A stretch of DNA of 64,000 bases. Source: an uncultured Pelagibacteraceae bacterium (GTDB lineage Bacteria > Pseudomonadota > Alphaproteobacteria > Pelagibacterales > Pelagibacteraceae). A program made the position numbers and the translations under genes. Each line of letters opens with the position of its first letter. The first letter of the stretch is position 1. The stretch lies in NCBI GenBank assembly GCA_902535505.1, contig CACATS010000003.1, positions 1 to 64,000 on the forward strand. The letters are read 5' to 3'. Positions 9,301 to 17,830 of the stretch are shown one piece after another. The notes beneath the pieces are model-generated. The model saw only the letters and a program-made list of their open reading frames with translations. It ran no database searches and was not told where the DNA came from.

Positions 9301-10013
9301 GAAGTATTTTTTTCATTAAACTTCAGAACTTCTACGTCTAAATTTCTATTTATTCTGATTGCATATAAATATTCTAATTTTTTGTTTGGACTTTGGACCC
9401 AGTGACATCTATTACTACCCGATCTATCTGTGTTTTTATTTGAACATAATAAAAAAAGTGCTTTCCCACTCAATCCAGGAAAAGTTTCACCTCCATTACC
9501 GTACGGAGTAAAAAAAGCGTTTTTTGATAAGCAAACGTGTACATTGGGCGACCAATTAAGATCTGATGGCCAATTAAATGCATCCGAGGTATCTTTAGAC
9601 ATTCTCATCTTATCCTCTAGTATAAAACCATTAAATGAACCTGGGCATAATCTATCGCTAGTTCCATCGCTATAAGTTTTTGGAGTGTTCAGAAAACTTT
9701 TAGGAGCCGAATTAGAATGATGGGTTCTACTATCTGCAGGGACTCTCATGTGTTCTGACCATTCCTCTTGAGTCATCGTCCATAAAGCTGGATTCGGAAC
9801 AAAATGAACAATAGCAAAAGGATATTTTCCTGAATTAACATTATCTCTTATTTTTTCTAAGTATTCTTTAACCTCAAATGCATTTTTTTTAGCCTCTCTC
9901 TCTGTTACCCAGTCGTCTACTTTTGGATAACCAAATACCGCCAAAATGGCAAAGATTGCTATAACAACTAATAATTCTATAATTGAAAATGCTTTATTGT
10001 TTCGCATCAACAT
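9282..10013 (-). CDS. fimT: FimT/GspH-type minor pilin
   Basis: Type IV pilin-like protein, 243 aa. The leader RNNKA is followed by FSIIELLVVIAIFAILAVFGYP, a standard class III signal with Glu5 and with Ala at the -1 position. The remaining 215 residues are longer than most FimT/GspH domains and include several Trp-rich stretches. Two in-frame ATGs lie six bases apart (10013 and 10007); either gives a short leader. It overlaps the end of pilT by 20 bp and the start of pilV by 19. First minor pilin after the retraction ATPase; the FimT label is by order and length. Confidence 0.75.
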   Translation of the reverse strand: MLMRNNKAFSIIELLVVIAIFAILAVFGYPKVDDWVTEREAKKNAFEVKEYLEKIRDNVNSGKYPFAIVHFVPNPALWTMTQEEWSEHMRVPADSRTHHSNSAPKSFLNTPKTYSDGTSDRLCPGSFNGFILEDKMRMSKDTSDAFNWPSDLNWSPNVHVCLSKNAFFTPYGNGGETFPGLSGKALFLLCSNKNTDRSGSNRCHWVQSPNKKLEYLYAIRINRNLDVEVLKFNEKNTSWIVQN

Positions 10014-11004
10014 TACTTATTTTCCCTGATTGCACTAAGTTTTCAATTGATTTTTCCATAGAGATCATTCCATCACGTGTTCCTGTTTGCATAACACTTG
10101 GTATTTGATGGATTTTTTTCTCACGAATTAAATTTTTAACTGGAGAATTACAAACCATTATCTCGAAAGCTCCAACTCTTCCTTTACCATCAGCTGTTTT
10201 AAATAATTTTTGTGTAATTACCATTCTTAAAGAGTCTGCAAGCTGAGCCTGGATCTGAGCCTGCTGCTCAGACGGGAATACGTCTATAATTCTGTTGATT
10301 GTATTAGGTGCACCACTAGTGTGCAAAGTACCAAAAACTAAATGACCTGTTTCTGCAGCTGTTAAAGCCATACTTATAGTTTCAATATCTCTAAGCTCTC
10401 CAACTAAAATAACATCTGGATCTTCTCTTAATGCACTTTTTAAAGCTGTAGAAAAACTCTCCGTCTGTTTACCAACTTCTCTGTGAGAGATTATACTTTT
10501 TTTATCTTTATGAATAAACTCAACTGGATCTTCAATTGTAATAATGTTTGCTTGTCTCGTTTCATTTATTTGATTTATAATCGATGCAAGAGTTGTGGAT
10601 TTACCTGAGCCAGTAGGACCAGTAACTAGTACTAAGCCTTTATGCATGTCTACAATACTGTACATTACTGGAGGCAAATTAAGGCTTTCCATATTTAGAA
10701 TAGTTGTTTCTACTTTACGTAAAACTACTGCAGGCCCTTGTAGCGTTTGATAAAAATTTGCTCTAAACCTCATATTTTCCAGCATAAAACCACTATCTAA
10801 CTCGTTTTTTTGCTTAAAATGCTCAACATCAGATTTGGAGCAGTTTTTCTCTAAAAGGTTTATGATATCCTCATTTTTAACCACTTCTCCCTCTAAAATG
10901 ACTATTTCTCCCATTAATCTGTAAGAAAAAGGGCAATTCGCTCTCAAATGGAAGTCAGACACTTTAGGGTTGTCTTTTACGACATTTACGATTTTACCAA
11001 TCAT
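9994..11004 (-). CDS. pilT: type IV pilus retraction ATPase PilT
   Basis: Cytoplasmic hexameric ATPase that powers pilin disassembly and pilus retraction. The 336-aa length fits PilT/PilU. Walker A is GPTGSGKSTT; the Asp box and Walker B region (IITIEDPVEF, LREDPDVILVGELRD) and His box (GHLVFGTLHTSGA) are intact. The short N-terminal PAS-like region and lack of an MshEN domain or zinc cysteines separate it from PilB. It is the first gene of the leftward operon, with AAAGG about 11 nt before the ATG and a predicted promoter at about 11.1 kb. PilT versus PilU cannot be settled by eye; it is the only retraction-type ATPase in the window. Confidence 0.93.
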   Translation of the reverse strand: MIGKIVNVVKDNPKVSDFHLRANCPFSYRLMGEIVILEGEVVKNEDIINLLEKNCSKSDVEHFKQKNELDSGFMLENMRFRANFYQTLQGPAVVLRKVETTILNMESLNLPPVMYSIVDMHKGLVLVTGPTGSGKSTTLASIINQINETRQANIITIEDPVEFIHKDKKSIISHREVGKQTESFSTALKSALREDPDVILVGELRDIETISMALTAAETGHLVFGTLHTSGAPNTINRIIDVFPSEQQAQIQAQLADSLRMVITQKLFKTADGKGRVGAFEIMVCNSPVKNLIREKKIHQIPSVMQTGTRDGMISMEKSIENLVQSGKISNVDAKQ

Positions 11005-11104
11005 TTTAAAAAAACCTTTGTTTTACTCATTTTTTTTAGATGCCTTTAAGGGCAGTTAAAAAAGTTGTGTTAGACTAATTCAATTTAATTATTCTAACAC
11101 AAAA

Positions 11105-11133
11105 TTTATAAACTATTTGACAAATTTTATCAA
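11105..11133 (-). promoter_or_regulatory. predicted promoter of the pilT-minor pilin-pilY1 operon
   Basis: On the minus strand TTGATA (11128-11133) and TATAAA (11105-11110) are separated by exactly 17 bp, a good sigma-70 arrangement. The expected start of transcription lies near 11098, inside the repeat copy at 11093-11102, leaving a leader of roughly 95 nt before pilT. A second inverted repeat copy lies in that leader. Confidence 0.55.
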
Positions 11134-11351
11134 TATTAAAAAAATGTTGATTTTATTGACTTTTTTGGAGATACTATTTTTAAATATACAAATATAAAAT
11201 CTTAAAATCTATCTAACACAAAAAATATATTCTCTAACACAATATTTTTACGTTCTAACACAAAATAATATCAAATTCTTATATCTATAACACAAAATAA
11301 ACTATTATTATTTGCAGATTCTAGAGCTTATATTTTTATAACACAAAATAA

Positions 11352-11380
11352 TTGACAAAATTGTGTTAGAATTGTATTAT
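11352..11380 (+). promoter_or_regulatory. predicted promoter of the pilMN-O-P-Q-B-C operon
   Basis: TTGACA (11352-11357) and TATTAT (11375-11380) are separated by 17 bp, close to the sigma-70 consensus. One inverted TAACACAA copy sits inside the spacer, one direct copy overlaps the -10, and another ends just before the -35. A protein bound there would block RNA polymerase. AAGGAG (11393-11398) lies 10 nt before the ATG at 11409. Confidence 0.65.
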
Positions 11381-11408
11381 AACACAAAATTTAAGGAGTG
11401 ATTCGTAA

Positions 11409-13520
11409 ATGTCAAATATAATTTCAACTAAAGATGGAAGATTACATATTTACGTAAGACAGGATAAATACAAAGGTAAGTTGAAATCTGAGAACTGGGT
11501 AGGCAGAACCTTCTATAAAGGTAAACAAAAAGTTGTATCTTCAGGCACCACAGACTTAGAAGAAGCAAAAAAAATTTTAGAGCAATGGTATGACGATTTA
11601 ATTTCAGGAAAATTAGATAACAATAGTGACAATGATTCAAATAATAATATTAACATTGACCAAAACCAAAATGTTGAAACTTCAAAAACTACCGAACAAG
11701 TTTCAGAAATTAAACCAGAAATAACAAAAGAAAATCAATTACAAAACAACACCAGTTCTACAATTCCAGAAGAAAAGAAGAAAAAATTATTCAATTTTGA
11801 TTTATCCTCATTAAAAAATTTATCATCTTTAAAAGACAAATTATCTTTTAAAAAAGATAATTTAGAAAATAAAAATAATCAAAAAGATAAAAACAATTTA
11901 TCAAAATTTAAAAAATTATTTTCAGAGAAAATCAGTAAAGCGAATGTTGCAGGAGAGGAAATAGCTGGAATAGATATAGGAGAGGACTCTATAAAGATTG
12001 CTCAGCTAAGCAAAAAAGAGAATGATTGGATATTAGAAAAAATTTCTTTGCGATTACTTGATAAAAACAAAACTGCAGATGGCGTAATTAACGCTAAAGA
12101 CTATGTATCTGAAGAATTGAAATTAGGAATGGCAAACGCAAAAGTTTCAACGACTAATGTTGCTATTTCAATACCAGTGACAAGCGCAATTATAAGAGTA
12201 GTAACTAGCCCTTTAATGTCTGACGATGAACTTCAAAAAGCTATAGAAACAGACTCTCTTTGGGAAAATTTAGTACAACTTACAGATGACTTAAACGAAT
12301 ATTCTATATTCCATCAAGTAATTAGCAGAAATAACAAAACAAACACTATGGAAATACTTTTCGTAGCTTCAAAACTTAGTGATGTAAATGCCTATTCCTC
12401 AATTGTAAAAAAAGCTGGCTTAAATCCAGTTATATTGGACGTTAAATGCTTCACTTTAAAAAACGCTTTTGATAATTCATTTAAAATTGAAAATAAAGCC
12501 AACAATGCTCTTTTAGAAATAGGATCTGAAGATAATTATTTAATTATCGTTCATGATAATATTCCAATCATTACAGATATATTTTTAAGACCAAACGAGA
12601 AGGATCTTCTAGGCCAGTTCGACGGAAATATTCAAAATACAGACACTGATAGTGTTGTTAGGAGATATTGCATGCAGCTTAAGCAAGCGTTAAGTGATTA
12701 TGAAAGTAAATACTCATCAAAAATTAACAATATAAAGATTGTAAGCTCTCTTGCAAATATCGAAGAACTAATTCCTTTATTTAAAAAAAACTTATTAAAT
12801 ACTGGCCTTCAAGTTTTTGATCCCTTAAATGAATTACAAATACCAGCTTACAATCAAGAAAAAACTAATTTAAGAAATAGATCGATTTATACCTCCGTTC
12901 TTGGCTTAGCATATAGAAAATTAGACGTGTTCGGATATTATAAATTTGTAACTGCAGTTAAGAATATAAACCTTTTGCCTAATCGAGAAGCGCTAAAGAG
13001 ACAAAGTAAATTAAAATTCCTTTCAGGGTTTGCAATGAAAGGGTTAGTAGGTGGTATTGCTGCACTATACTTGTTCCTAATTGGATTTTCCTTTTTTCAA
13101 ATTAGTTCCAATAAAGGCAAACTTGCTAGTGAAAGCAATATAGAACAAGAATTTAATCTTGTAAGCGCTGAGCATAAAAAACTAACAAAGACAGTCAACG
13201 ACATGAAAAAGGCACTTAAACTTGGTAATATGGTAAACTCTAATCAAACTGCATCATACAGAGCGCTTGCACAAATCACAAGAAGTGTTCCTCAAAGAGT
13301 TCAATTTACTGATCTTAATTATAACGGGAACAATCAGGTAATCATTACTGGTTTAGCCTTTTCTGACCAAGATATTATTAATTTCATAGCAAATTTAAAT
13401 GGCAAAGATTTAATCGATCAAGCCTCTCTAAAAGCAATGAATGTACCAAAGGGTAAAAATGATTTACAGTCAGCAAATAACAAAAAAGGATTTACAATTT
13501 TATGTAAATTAAAAATATGA
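11409..13520 (+). CDS. pilM: PilM-PilN fusion with N-terminal integrase-arm-like domain
   Basis: 703-aa inner-membrane pilus alignment protein. Residues 1-66 (GRTFYKGKQKVVSSGTTDLEEAKKIL) resemble the small arm-type DNA-binding domain at the start of tyrosine integrases. Residues 67-175 form an Asn/Lys/Glu-rich linker. Residues from about 185 (GIDIGEDSIKIAQL) to 510 are an actin-like PilM domain. INLLPNRE (520-527) is the PilN peptide that normally docks on PilM, followed by a membrane helix (about 542-564), a coiled stretch and a periplasmic PilN domain. Topology is consistent: everything before the helix is cytoplasmic. AAGGAG lies 10 nt before the ATG. First gene of the rightward operon, overlapping pilO by four bases. 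The PilM-PilN fusion is clear from motifs; DNA binding is inference. Confidence 0.88.
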   Translation: MSNIISTKDGRLHIYVRQDKYKGKLKSENWVGRTFYKGKQKVVSSGTTDLEEAKKILEQWYDDLISGKLDNNSDNDSNNNINIDQNQNVETSKTTEQVSEIKPEITKENQLQNNTSSTIPEEKKKKLFNFDLSSLKNLSSLKDKLSFKKDNLENKNNQKDKNNLSKFKKLFSEKISKANVAGEEIAGIDIGEDSIKIAQLSKKENDWILEKISLRLLDKNKTADGVINAKDYVSEELKLGMANAKVSTTNVAISIPVTSAIIRVVTSPLMSDDELQKAIETDSLWENLVQLTDDLNEYSIFHQVISRNNKTNTMEILFVASKLSDVNAYSSIVKKAGLNPVILDVKCFTLKNAFDNSFKIENKANNALLEIGSEDNYLIIVHDNIPIITDIFLRPNEKDLLGQFDGNIQNTDTDSVVRRYCMQLKQALSDYESKYSSKINNIKIVSSLANIEELIPLFKKNLLNTGLQVFDPLNELQIPAYNQEKTNLRNRSIYTSVLGLAYRKLDVFGYYKFVTAVKNINLLPNREALKRQSKLKFLSGFAMKGLVGGIAALYLFLIGFSFFQISSNKGKLASESNIEQEFNLVSAEHKKLTKTVNDMKKALKLGNMVNSNQTASYRALAQITRSVPQRVQFTDLNYNGNNQVIITGLAFSDQDIINFIANLNGKDLIDQASLKAMNVPKGKNDLQSANNKKGFTILCKLKI

Positions 13521-14155
13521 ATTTAAGTGAAATAAAAAATATAGATCTCAAAAATATTGATGTTAAAGATTTAATTGAAAAATTAAAAAATAACGAACTT
13601 TTAAAAGATAAAAAATTCTTAACAAAATTTGGAATTTATTTCGGTTCAATAATGTTATTCTTTATTATTTACTACGCTTTTGTTAATCCAAAGGTGGAAG
13701 CCCAAAAACAAAGAATTAATATTATGTTACAAAACGAACAACAAACTGCTGGTTTTAAACAAGAAATTATAGGATTAAAAGCTACTATAGAAAAACTCCA
13801 ACCTGAATATGATAAGAAAAGTAAATTATTTCACAGTCAAAAAGAAGTTGAAGGTCTTTACCAAAATATAAGTGATTTTGCTTCGATGAATAGTTTAAAT
13901 ATTATAAACCTTAATAAAGAGAACCCAGTCCCAGTTTCTCCAGGAAAAAATGCAAAAAAAGTAGCTTATTTTAAAATACCAGTATCGTACGAAATTACTG
14001 GAAATTATCTTGGATATTTAAAATTCAGAAGAGCACTAGCAAAATCAAATAAAGTTATCAATTTTGATAGGGAGCAGATAACAGTTGTTGAGGGTGCTGG
14101 AATTAAATCAGTAGGAACATTATCAATTGTAGGATTACCAGATGAATATAAGTAA
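13517..14155 (+). CDS. pilO: type IV pilus alignment protein PilO
   Basis: Inner-membrane protein that pairs with the PilN part of the preceding fusion and links it to PilP and the secretin. The 212-aa chain has a cytoplasmic N-terminus of about 38 residues, one membrane helix (IYFGSIMLFFIIYYAFV), a coiled-coil (roughly residues 60-110) and a small periplasmic ferredoxin-like domain (PVSYEITGNYLGYLKFRRALA), the standard PilO layout. It overlaps the upstream gene by four bases and pilP by 14, supporting coupled translation. Sequence identity to known PilO is low by eye; layout and position carry the call. Confidence 0.85.
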   Translation: MNLSEIKNIDLKNIDVKDLIEKLKNNELLKDKKFLTKFGIYFGSIMLFFIIYYAFVNPKVEAQKQRINIMLQNEQQTAGFKQEIIGLKATIEKLQPEYDKKSKLFHSQKEVEGLYQNISDFASMNSLNIINLNKENPVPVSPGKNAKKVAYFKIPVSYEITGNYLGYLKFRRALAKSNKVINFDREQITVVEGAGIKSVGTLSIVGLPDEYK

Positions 14156-14558
14156 AAAAATTTTATTCGTTATATTTTCATTATTACTTTTCACAAATCC
14201 AATCTTTGCTGAAGATAAAAAAGATCTTGTAGATGAGGAACTTCCTGCAATTAATCCGTTTCTTGGCGGTGGATCAGCTGGCGGTTCTAGTGGAGACGGT
14301 TTAGGCCCAGACGGGGTATCTCAATCCAATTCTGTATCTCTTAAGAATATGAAATTAAACGGCGTAGTAATTGGAGAAAGCAAAAGATTTGCGATTTTTA
14401 GTTTTCCAGATGGAAGAACTGTAAGATACGGGGAAGATACAATAATATCAAACAATCTTATGATTTTAGATATATTTCCGGACCGTATATTTATCAAGAT
14501 GAATGAAGTAGAATATTCTCTTGATCTAAAAAATAATCTTGTAAAGGCTGAAGGATGA
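14142..14558 (+). CDS. pilP: PilP-like periplasmic pilus protein
   Basis: Small periplasmic protein (138 aa) expected to join PilN/PilO with the secretin. It has a type I signal peptide (MNISKKILFVIFSLLLF...FA) and no lipobox cysteine, unlike classical PilP lipoproteins. A Gly/Ser-rich linker (GGGSAGGSSGDG) leads into a compact beta domain (LNGVVIGESKRFAIFSFPDG) of the PilP/GspC homology-region type. It overlaps pilO and, by four bases, the secretin gene. The inner-membrane anchor seen in other PilP proteins is missing; here the downstream secretin is the lipoprotein instead. Confidence 0.75.
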   Translation: MNISKKILFVIFSLLLFTNPIFAEDKKDLVDEELPAINPFLGGGSAGGSSGDGLGPDGVSQSNSVSLKNMKLNGVVIGESKRFAIFSFPDGRTVRYGEDTIISNNLMILDIFPDRIFIKMNEVEYSLDLKNNLVKAEG

Positions 14559-16108
14559 CATTAAAATTAGTAAAAATAATATCATTATTAATAATTTTGG
14601 CATTAACTTCTAACTGCGCTTCTACAAAGAAAAAATCAGTTCACGGTGAGGAACCTTTAATTGATCCATCAGAAATTGTTGTTGAAGGAACTAAGGAGAT
14701 GCAAGAGAAAGTAAAATATGGTCCAAAGCCTTATGAAACTGAGTTTGATCCCACAGCTAACAAAAGAAAAACAATTACAACTGAACAAGTAAGAAACTAC
14801 GTAACAATCTCTAATGAATATGAAAACTTAAAACAAACTGTAAGCTTTAATTTTAATGGAGTCGACTTTAGAGACGCAATGGACTCTCTTGCCGACATAG
14901 GTGGTATTAATATAATAGTAGGCGAAGAAGTTAGCGGTACAGTCACTGCAAAACTTCAAGATGTTGGCTGGGATGTGGCCTTTCAAACTCTTTTAGATAT
15001 GAAAACTCTAGGGGCAGATATTGATGTAGCCAGAGGTATTATTCGTGTACATACTCCTGAAAAGTTGACTGCACAAGAAACTCTAAAATCTGCAAGGGCA
15101 GAAGTGCTTAAAAAGAAAATTCAATTAGAGGATACCGTTGAACCAATCTTAGCTGATATTTTTAGATTATATTACATAAGCCCATCAGAGGCTAAGACAA
15201 CCTTGGAAAATCTTTTTAAATCTCAAGGACCAGAGGGAACTAGCACCTTAAGTTCAATACAAATTACTGAAGAAAGTATGACAAGATCAATAATTGTAAG
15301 AGGAAGAAAGCCTGATCTAGATGTTATTGATGCAGTCTTAAAAGAAATCGATATCAAAACGCAGCAAGTATTAATTGAGGCATTTATAGTAACTGCTACT
15401 TCAGATTTTCAAAAAGCTTTAGGCTCAAGAATAGGTGCAATGACTGAAAAAGGAACCTCTGGAGAAAAAGGATCAGAAATTATTTCAGGTACAATTGGTG
15501 GGCCTGTAACAACTAATGCAGGTATTTCATTAGGAGCCGCAGCTGGTACTGTTACAAATAATTCTATTACTGCAGCAACTAGTGGTATAGGAATTATTAA
15601 AACATTAGGAACAGCTGCATTAAAACTCGAAATTGAAGCATTACAATCTCTTGGAAAAACTAAAATTATTTCAAGTCCAAGTGTTTTTACACTAAACAAC
15701 CAAGAAGCTAAGATAACTCAGGGAACGCAAATAGCCTATACTGTTACAGCTGATGGTACTACGTCTACAGAATTTAAAGATGCTGCTTTATCTTTAACAG
15801 CAACTCCAAGCATAATTGGTGATGGAAATGTTTTACTTGATATTTTGGTCAATAACGACACTCCAGTCGAAGTACCAGGATCTGATGAGCCAGGAATTAC
15901 AAAAAGAGAGATAGATACTAAACTATTAGTTAGTGACGGTGATATTGTGGTTATTGGCGGGATAAAGGTTAATACTGATACAAGCACAAATTCAAAAACA
16001 CCAGGATTAGGAAATGTTCCAGTAGTAGGAAACTTGTTTAAAGGAAGAAGCAGCCAGAATAAGTTAGAGGAAATGTTAATATTCCTAGCTCCACGTGTTA
16101 TAAATTAA
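14555..16108 (+). CDS. pilQ: outer-membrane secretin (PilQ/MshL type), lipoprotein
   Basis: Forms the outer-membrane gate for the pilus. The N-terminus has a lipoprotein signal (LALTSNCAST), so it is probably lipidated at Cys21, as in MshL and some GspD-class secretins. Residues about 95-170 form a secretin/TonB short N-terminal domain (NFNGVDFRDAMDSLADIGG), followed by N1-type domains. The C-terminal secretin core carries VPVVGNLFKGRS and LIFLAPRVIN. At 517 aa it is shorter than PilQ because it lacks AMIN domains. Being lipidated it may not need a separate pilotin. It overlaps pilP by four bases and is followed after two bases by pilB. PilQ versus MshL naming is a matter of convention. Confidence 0.9.
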   Translation: MTLKLVKIISLLIILALTSNCASTKKKSVHGEEPLIDPSEIVVEGTKEMQEKVKYGPKPYETEFDPTANKRKTITTEQVRNYVTISNEYENLKQTVSFNFNGVDFRDAMDSLADIGGINIIVGEEVSGTVTAKLQDVGWDVAFQTLLDMKTLGADIDVARGIIRVHTPEKLTAQETLKSARAEVLKKKIQLEDTVEPILADIFRLYYISPSEAKTTLENLFKSQGPEGTSTLSSIQITEESMTRSIIVRGRKPDLDVIDAVLKEIDIKTQQVLIEAFIVTATSDFQKALGSRIGAMTEKGTSGEKGSEIISGTIGGPVTTNAGISLGAAAGTVTNNSITAATSGIGIIKTLGTAALKLEIEALQSLGKTKIISSPSVFTLNNQEAKITQGTQIAYTVTADGTTSTEFKDAALSLTATPSIIGDGNVLLDILVNNDTPVEVPGSDEPGITKREIDTKLLVSDGDIVVIGGIKVNTDTSTNSKTPGLGNVPVVGNLFKGRSSQNKLEEMLIFLAPRVIN

Positions 16109-16110
16109 AC

Positions 16111-17829
16111 ATGATTAGATTAGATACAACAAGCGAACAAAGTATTCTTAATATGCTTAGAGAGCATAACGCTCTAAATGGCCAGCAAATAAAACAAATT
16201 GAAAGTTTGAGCAAAGAGTCGGGAAAGTCTCAAATAGAAACTGCTTTTGAATTGAATATCACAAATGATACAAAAGTAGCTGAACTTTTATCAGAAAGTT
16301 TTTCAATTCCATTAATCAAACTTGATGATGTCAAAGTAGACAATAATTTAAAAAAATTTACTGAAATTAGATTCTTAAAAGAAAATTTGATTATACCTTT
16401 TGCAGTTGAGTCTAAAATAATAAAAGTTGCTATAGCTGATGCATCAAAGTTTGGTTTGATTAAAAATATCGAAAGTTTAACAAAATTAGAGCCAGAACTT
16501 TATGCTGCATCTATAAAACAAATTTCAGATTTTATAGCAAGACTTGAGCAAGGCGCACCTGTCAAAGCTAAAAATCAAAAAATAGAACAAGTTAAAAAGA
16601 AACAAGCTAATGTACCTCTAGAAGTTGAGTCTGAAGTTATAGCTTTTGTAGATAAAATTTTAAATGAAGCTATTAGACTAGAAACTAGTGATATTCATAT
16701 TGAACCTTTTAAAGATAGTGCGCATGTACGATTTAGGATTGATGGTGTTCTAAGAGTTATGGATCAGTTCAGCGATTTTTTAAACAAAGACCCTTTGAAT
16801 TATAATTCAGTAGTCACAAGAGTTAAAATTCTTAGCAAATTAGATATTGCTGAGAGAAGAATTCCTCAAGATGGAGGTTCCACTTTTAAATATGGAGACA
16901 AAGAAATGGATCTTCGTATATCAATAATGCCAACTAAAAATAATGAGAGAATTGTTATGCGTCTTTTAAATAAGGAAGCAGGTGACAAATCTTTAGACAA
17001 ACTTGGATTTGCAGATCAAGATTTAAAAATGTTAAACGAGGCTATTCATTCTCCTCAAGGAATGGTGCTTGTTACCGGACCCACTGGAAGTGGAAAAACT
17101 ACTACACTTTATAGTATTTTAAAAACTATAAACAAACCCTCAATGAATATTCTTACTGCAGAAGATCCAGTGGAATATGAACTTGAAGGTGTTGGTCAAG
17201 TACAGGTAAGAGATGACATTGGTTATTCTTTCGAAACAGCACTGAGATCATTTTTACGACAAGACCCTGAAGTTATTTTAGTTGGTGAGATAAGAGATAA
17301 AGCTACTGTTGATATTGCTTTAAAGGCAGCACTAACAGGTCACCTAGTCTTTAGCACACTTCACACTAATGACGCTCCAAGTACAATAACAAGGCTACAG
17401 AATATGGGAACACCAGATTATTTAATTTCTGCCGCCTGCACACTAGTTATGGCTCAAAGACTTGCTAGAAAAACTTGCCAAGAATGTAGGGTACCTGATG
17501 AAAGATTAAATCCAAAAGCACTCTCTCAAATTGGATTTACAGTTGAAGAAGCCTCAAGAGTAAGACCAGTTTACGGTAAAGGCTGTAAAGCTTGCGCAAG
17601 TGGAGACTCTGGAGTTGGAAATGGCTATAAAGGTCGTATGGGTATCTATGAGATTTTAAAAGTTACAAAAAATATTAAAGACGCCATACTTCGAAAAGCA
17701 ACAACACTAGAATTGAAAGAAGTAGCTAAAAGGGATAACTTTCGAACCATGCAAGATATGGGAAGAGAATTAATTTTAACTGGTGATTTATCTTTTAGCG
17801 AATATCAAAGAATTCTTAGTCTAGATTAA
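16111..17829 (+). CDS. pilB: type IV pilus extension ATPase PilB
   Basis: Hexameric cytoplasmic ATPase powering pilin polymerisation, 572 aa as usual. An MshEN-type N-terminal domain spans about residues 1-155. The catalytic part has the Asp box (ETSDIHIEPF), Walker A (GPTGSGKTTT), EDPVEYELEG, Walker B (LRQDPEVILVGEIRD) and His box (GHLVFSTLHTNDAP). A four-cysteine zinc site (CQECRVP and GCKACASG) marks it as PilB/GspE. Lies between secretin and pilC with one- to two-base gaps. MshEN domains often bind cyclic di-GMP; whether this one does cannot be judged by eye. Confidence 0.95.
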   Translation: MIRLDTTSEQSILNMLREHNALNGQQIKQIESLSKESGKSQIETAFELNITNDTKVAELLSESFSIPLIKLDDVKVDNNLKKFTEIRFLKENLIIPFAVESKIIKVAIADASKFGLIKNIESLTKLEPELYAASIKQISDFIARLEQGAPVKAKNQKIEQVKKKQANVPLEVESEVIAFVDKILNEAIRLETSDIHIEPFKDSAHVRFRIDGVLRVMDQFSDFLNKDPLNYNSVVTRVKILSKLDIAERRIPQDGGSTFKYGDKEMDLRISIMPTKNNERIVMRLLNKEAGDKSLDKLGFADQDLKMLNEAIHSPQGMVLVTGPTGSGKTTTLYSILKTINKPSMNILTAEDPVEYELEGVGQVQVRDDIGYSFETALRSFLRQDPEVILVGEIRDKATVDIALKAALTGHLVFSTLHTNDAPSTITRLQNMGTPDYLISAACTLVMAQRLARKTCQECRVPDERLNPKALSQIGFTVEEASRVRPVYGKGCKACASGDSGVGNGYKGRMGIYEILKVTKNIKDAILRKATTLELKEVAKRDNFRTMQDMGRELILTGDLSFSEYQRILSLD

Positions 17830-17830
17830 T

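Larger units (their letters stand above)
11065..11387. repeat. cluster of nine 10-bp TMTAACACAA repeats between divergent pilus operons
   Basis: The core TAACACAA occurs nine times in 323 bp. Direct copies start at 11093, 11212, 11233, 11254, 11286, 11337 and 11378; inverted copies lie at 11065-11074 and 11361-11370. Most continue into AAAT. Three successive copies are exactly 21 bp apart, and the following steps (32, 51 and 41 bp) are also close to whole helical turns. The repeats cover both predicted divergent promoters. Short, phased, mixed-orientation repeats fit binding sites for one DNA-binding protein rather than coding sequence, CRISPR or a transposon end. Confidence 0.85.

Noticed and set aside
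11065-11387. Repeat cluster as a CRISPR array
   Set aside because: The unit is only about 10 bp, spacing is irregular (17 to 119 bp), orientation is mixed and no cas genes are nearby.
11005-11408. Repeat cluster as plasmid-type iterons or replication origin
   Set aside because: No initiator gene and no DnaA-box-like sequence is seen in this gap; the repeats sit on two promoters, which fits transcription control better.
11409-11610. Integrase or phage remnant
   Set aside because: Only a short arm-like domain is present, in frame with PilM; no catalytic integrase residues or attachment repeats are seen.
15409-15987. Minus-strand ORFs opposite the secretin
   Set aside because: Shadow frames with low-complexity Pro/Ser/Val composition, opposite conserved secretin motifs.
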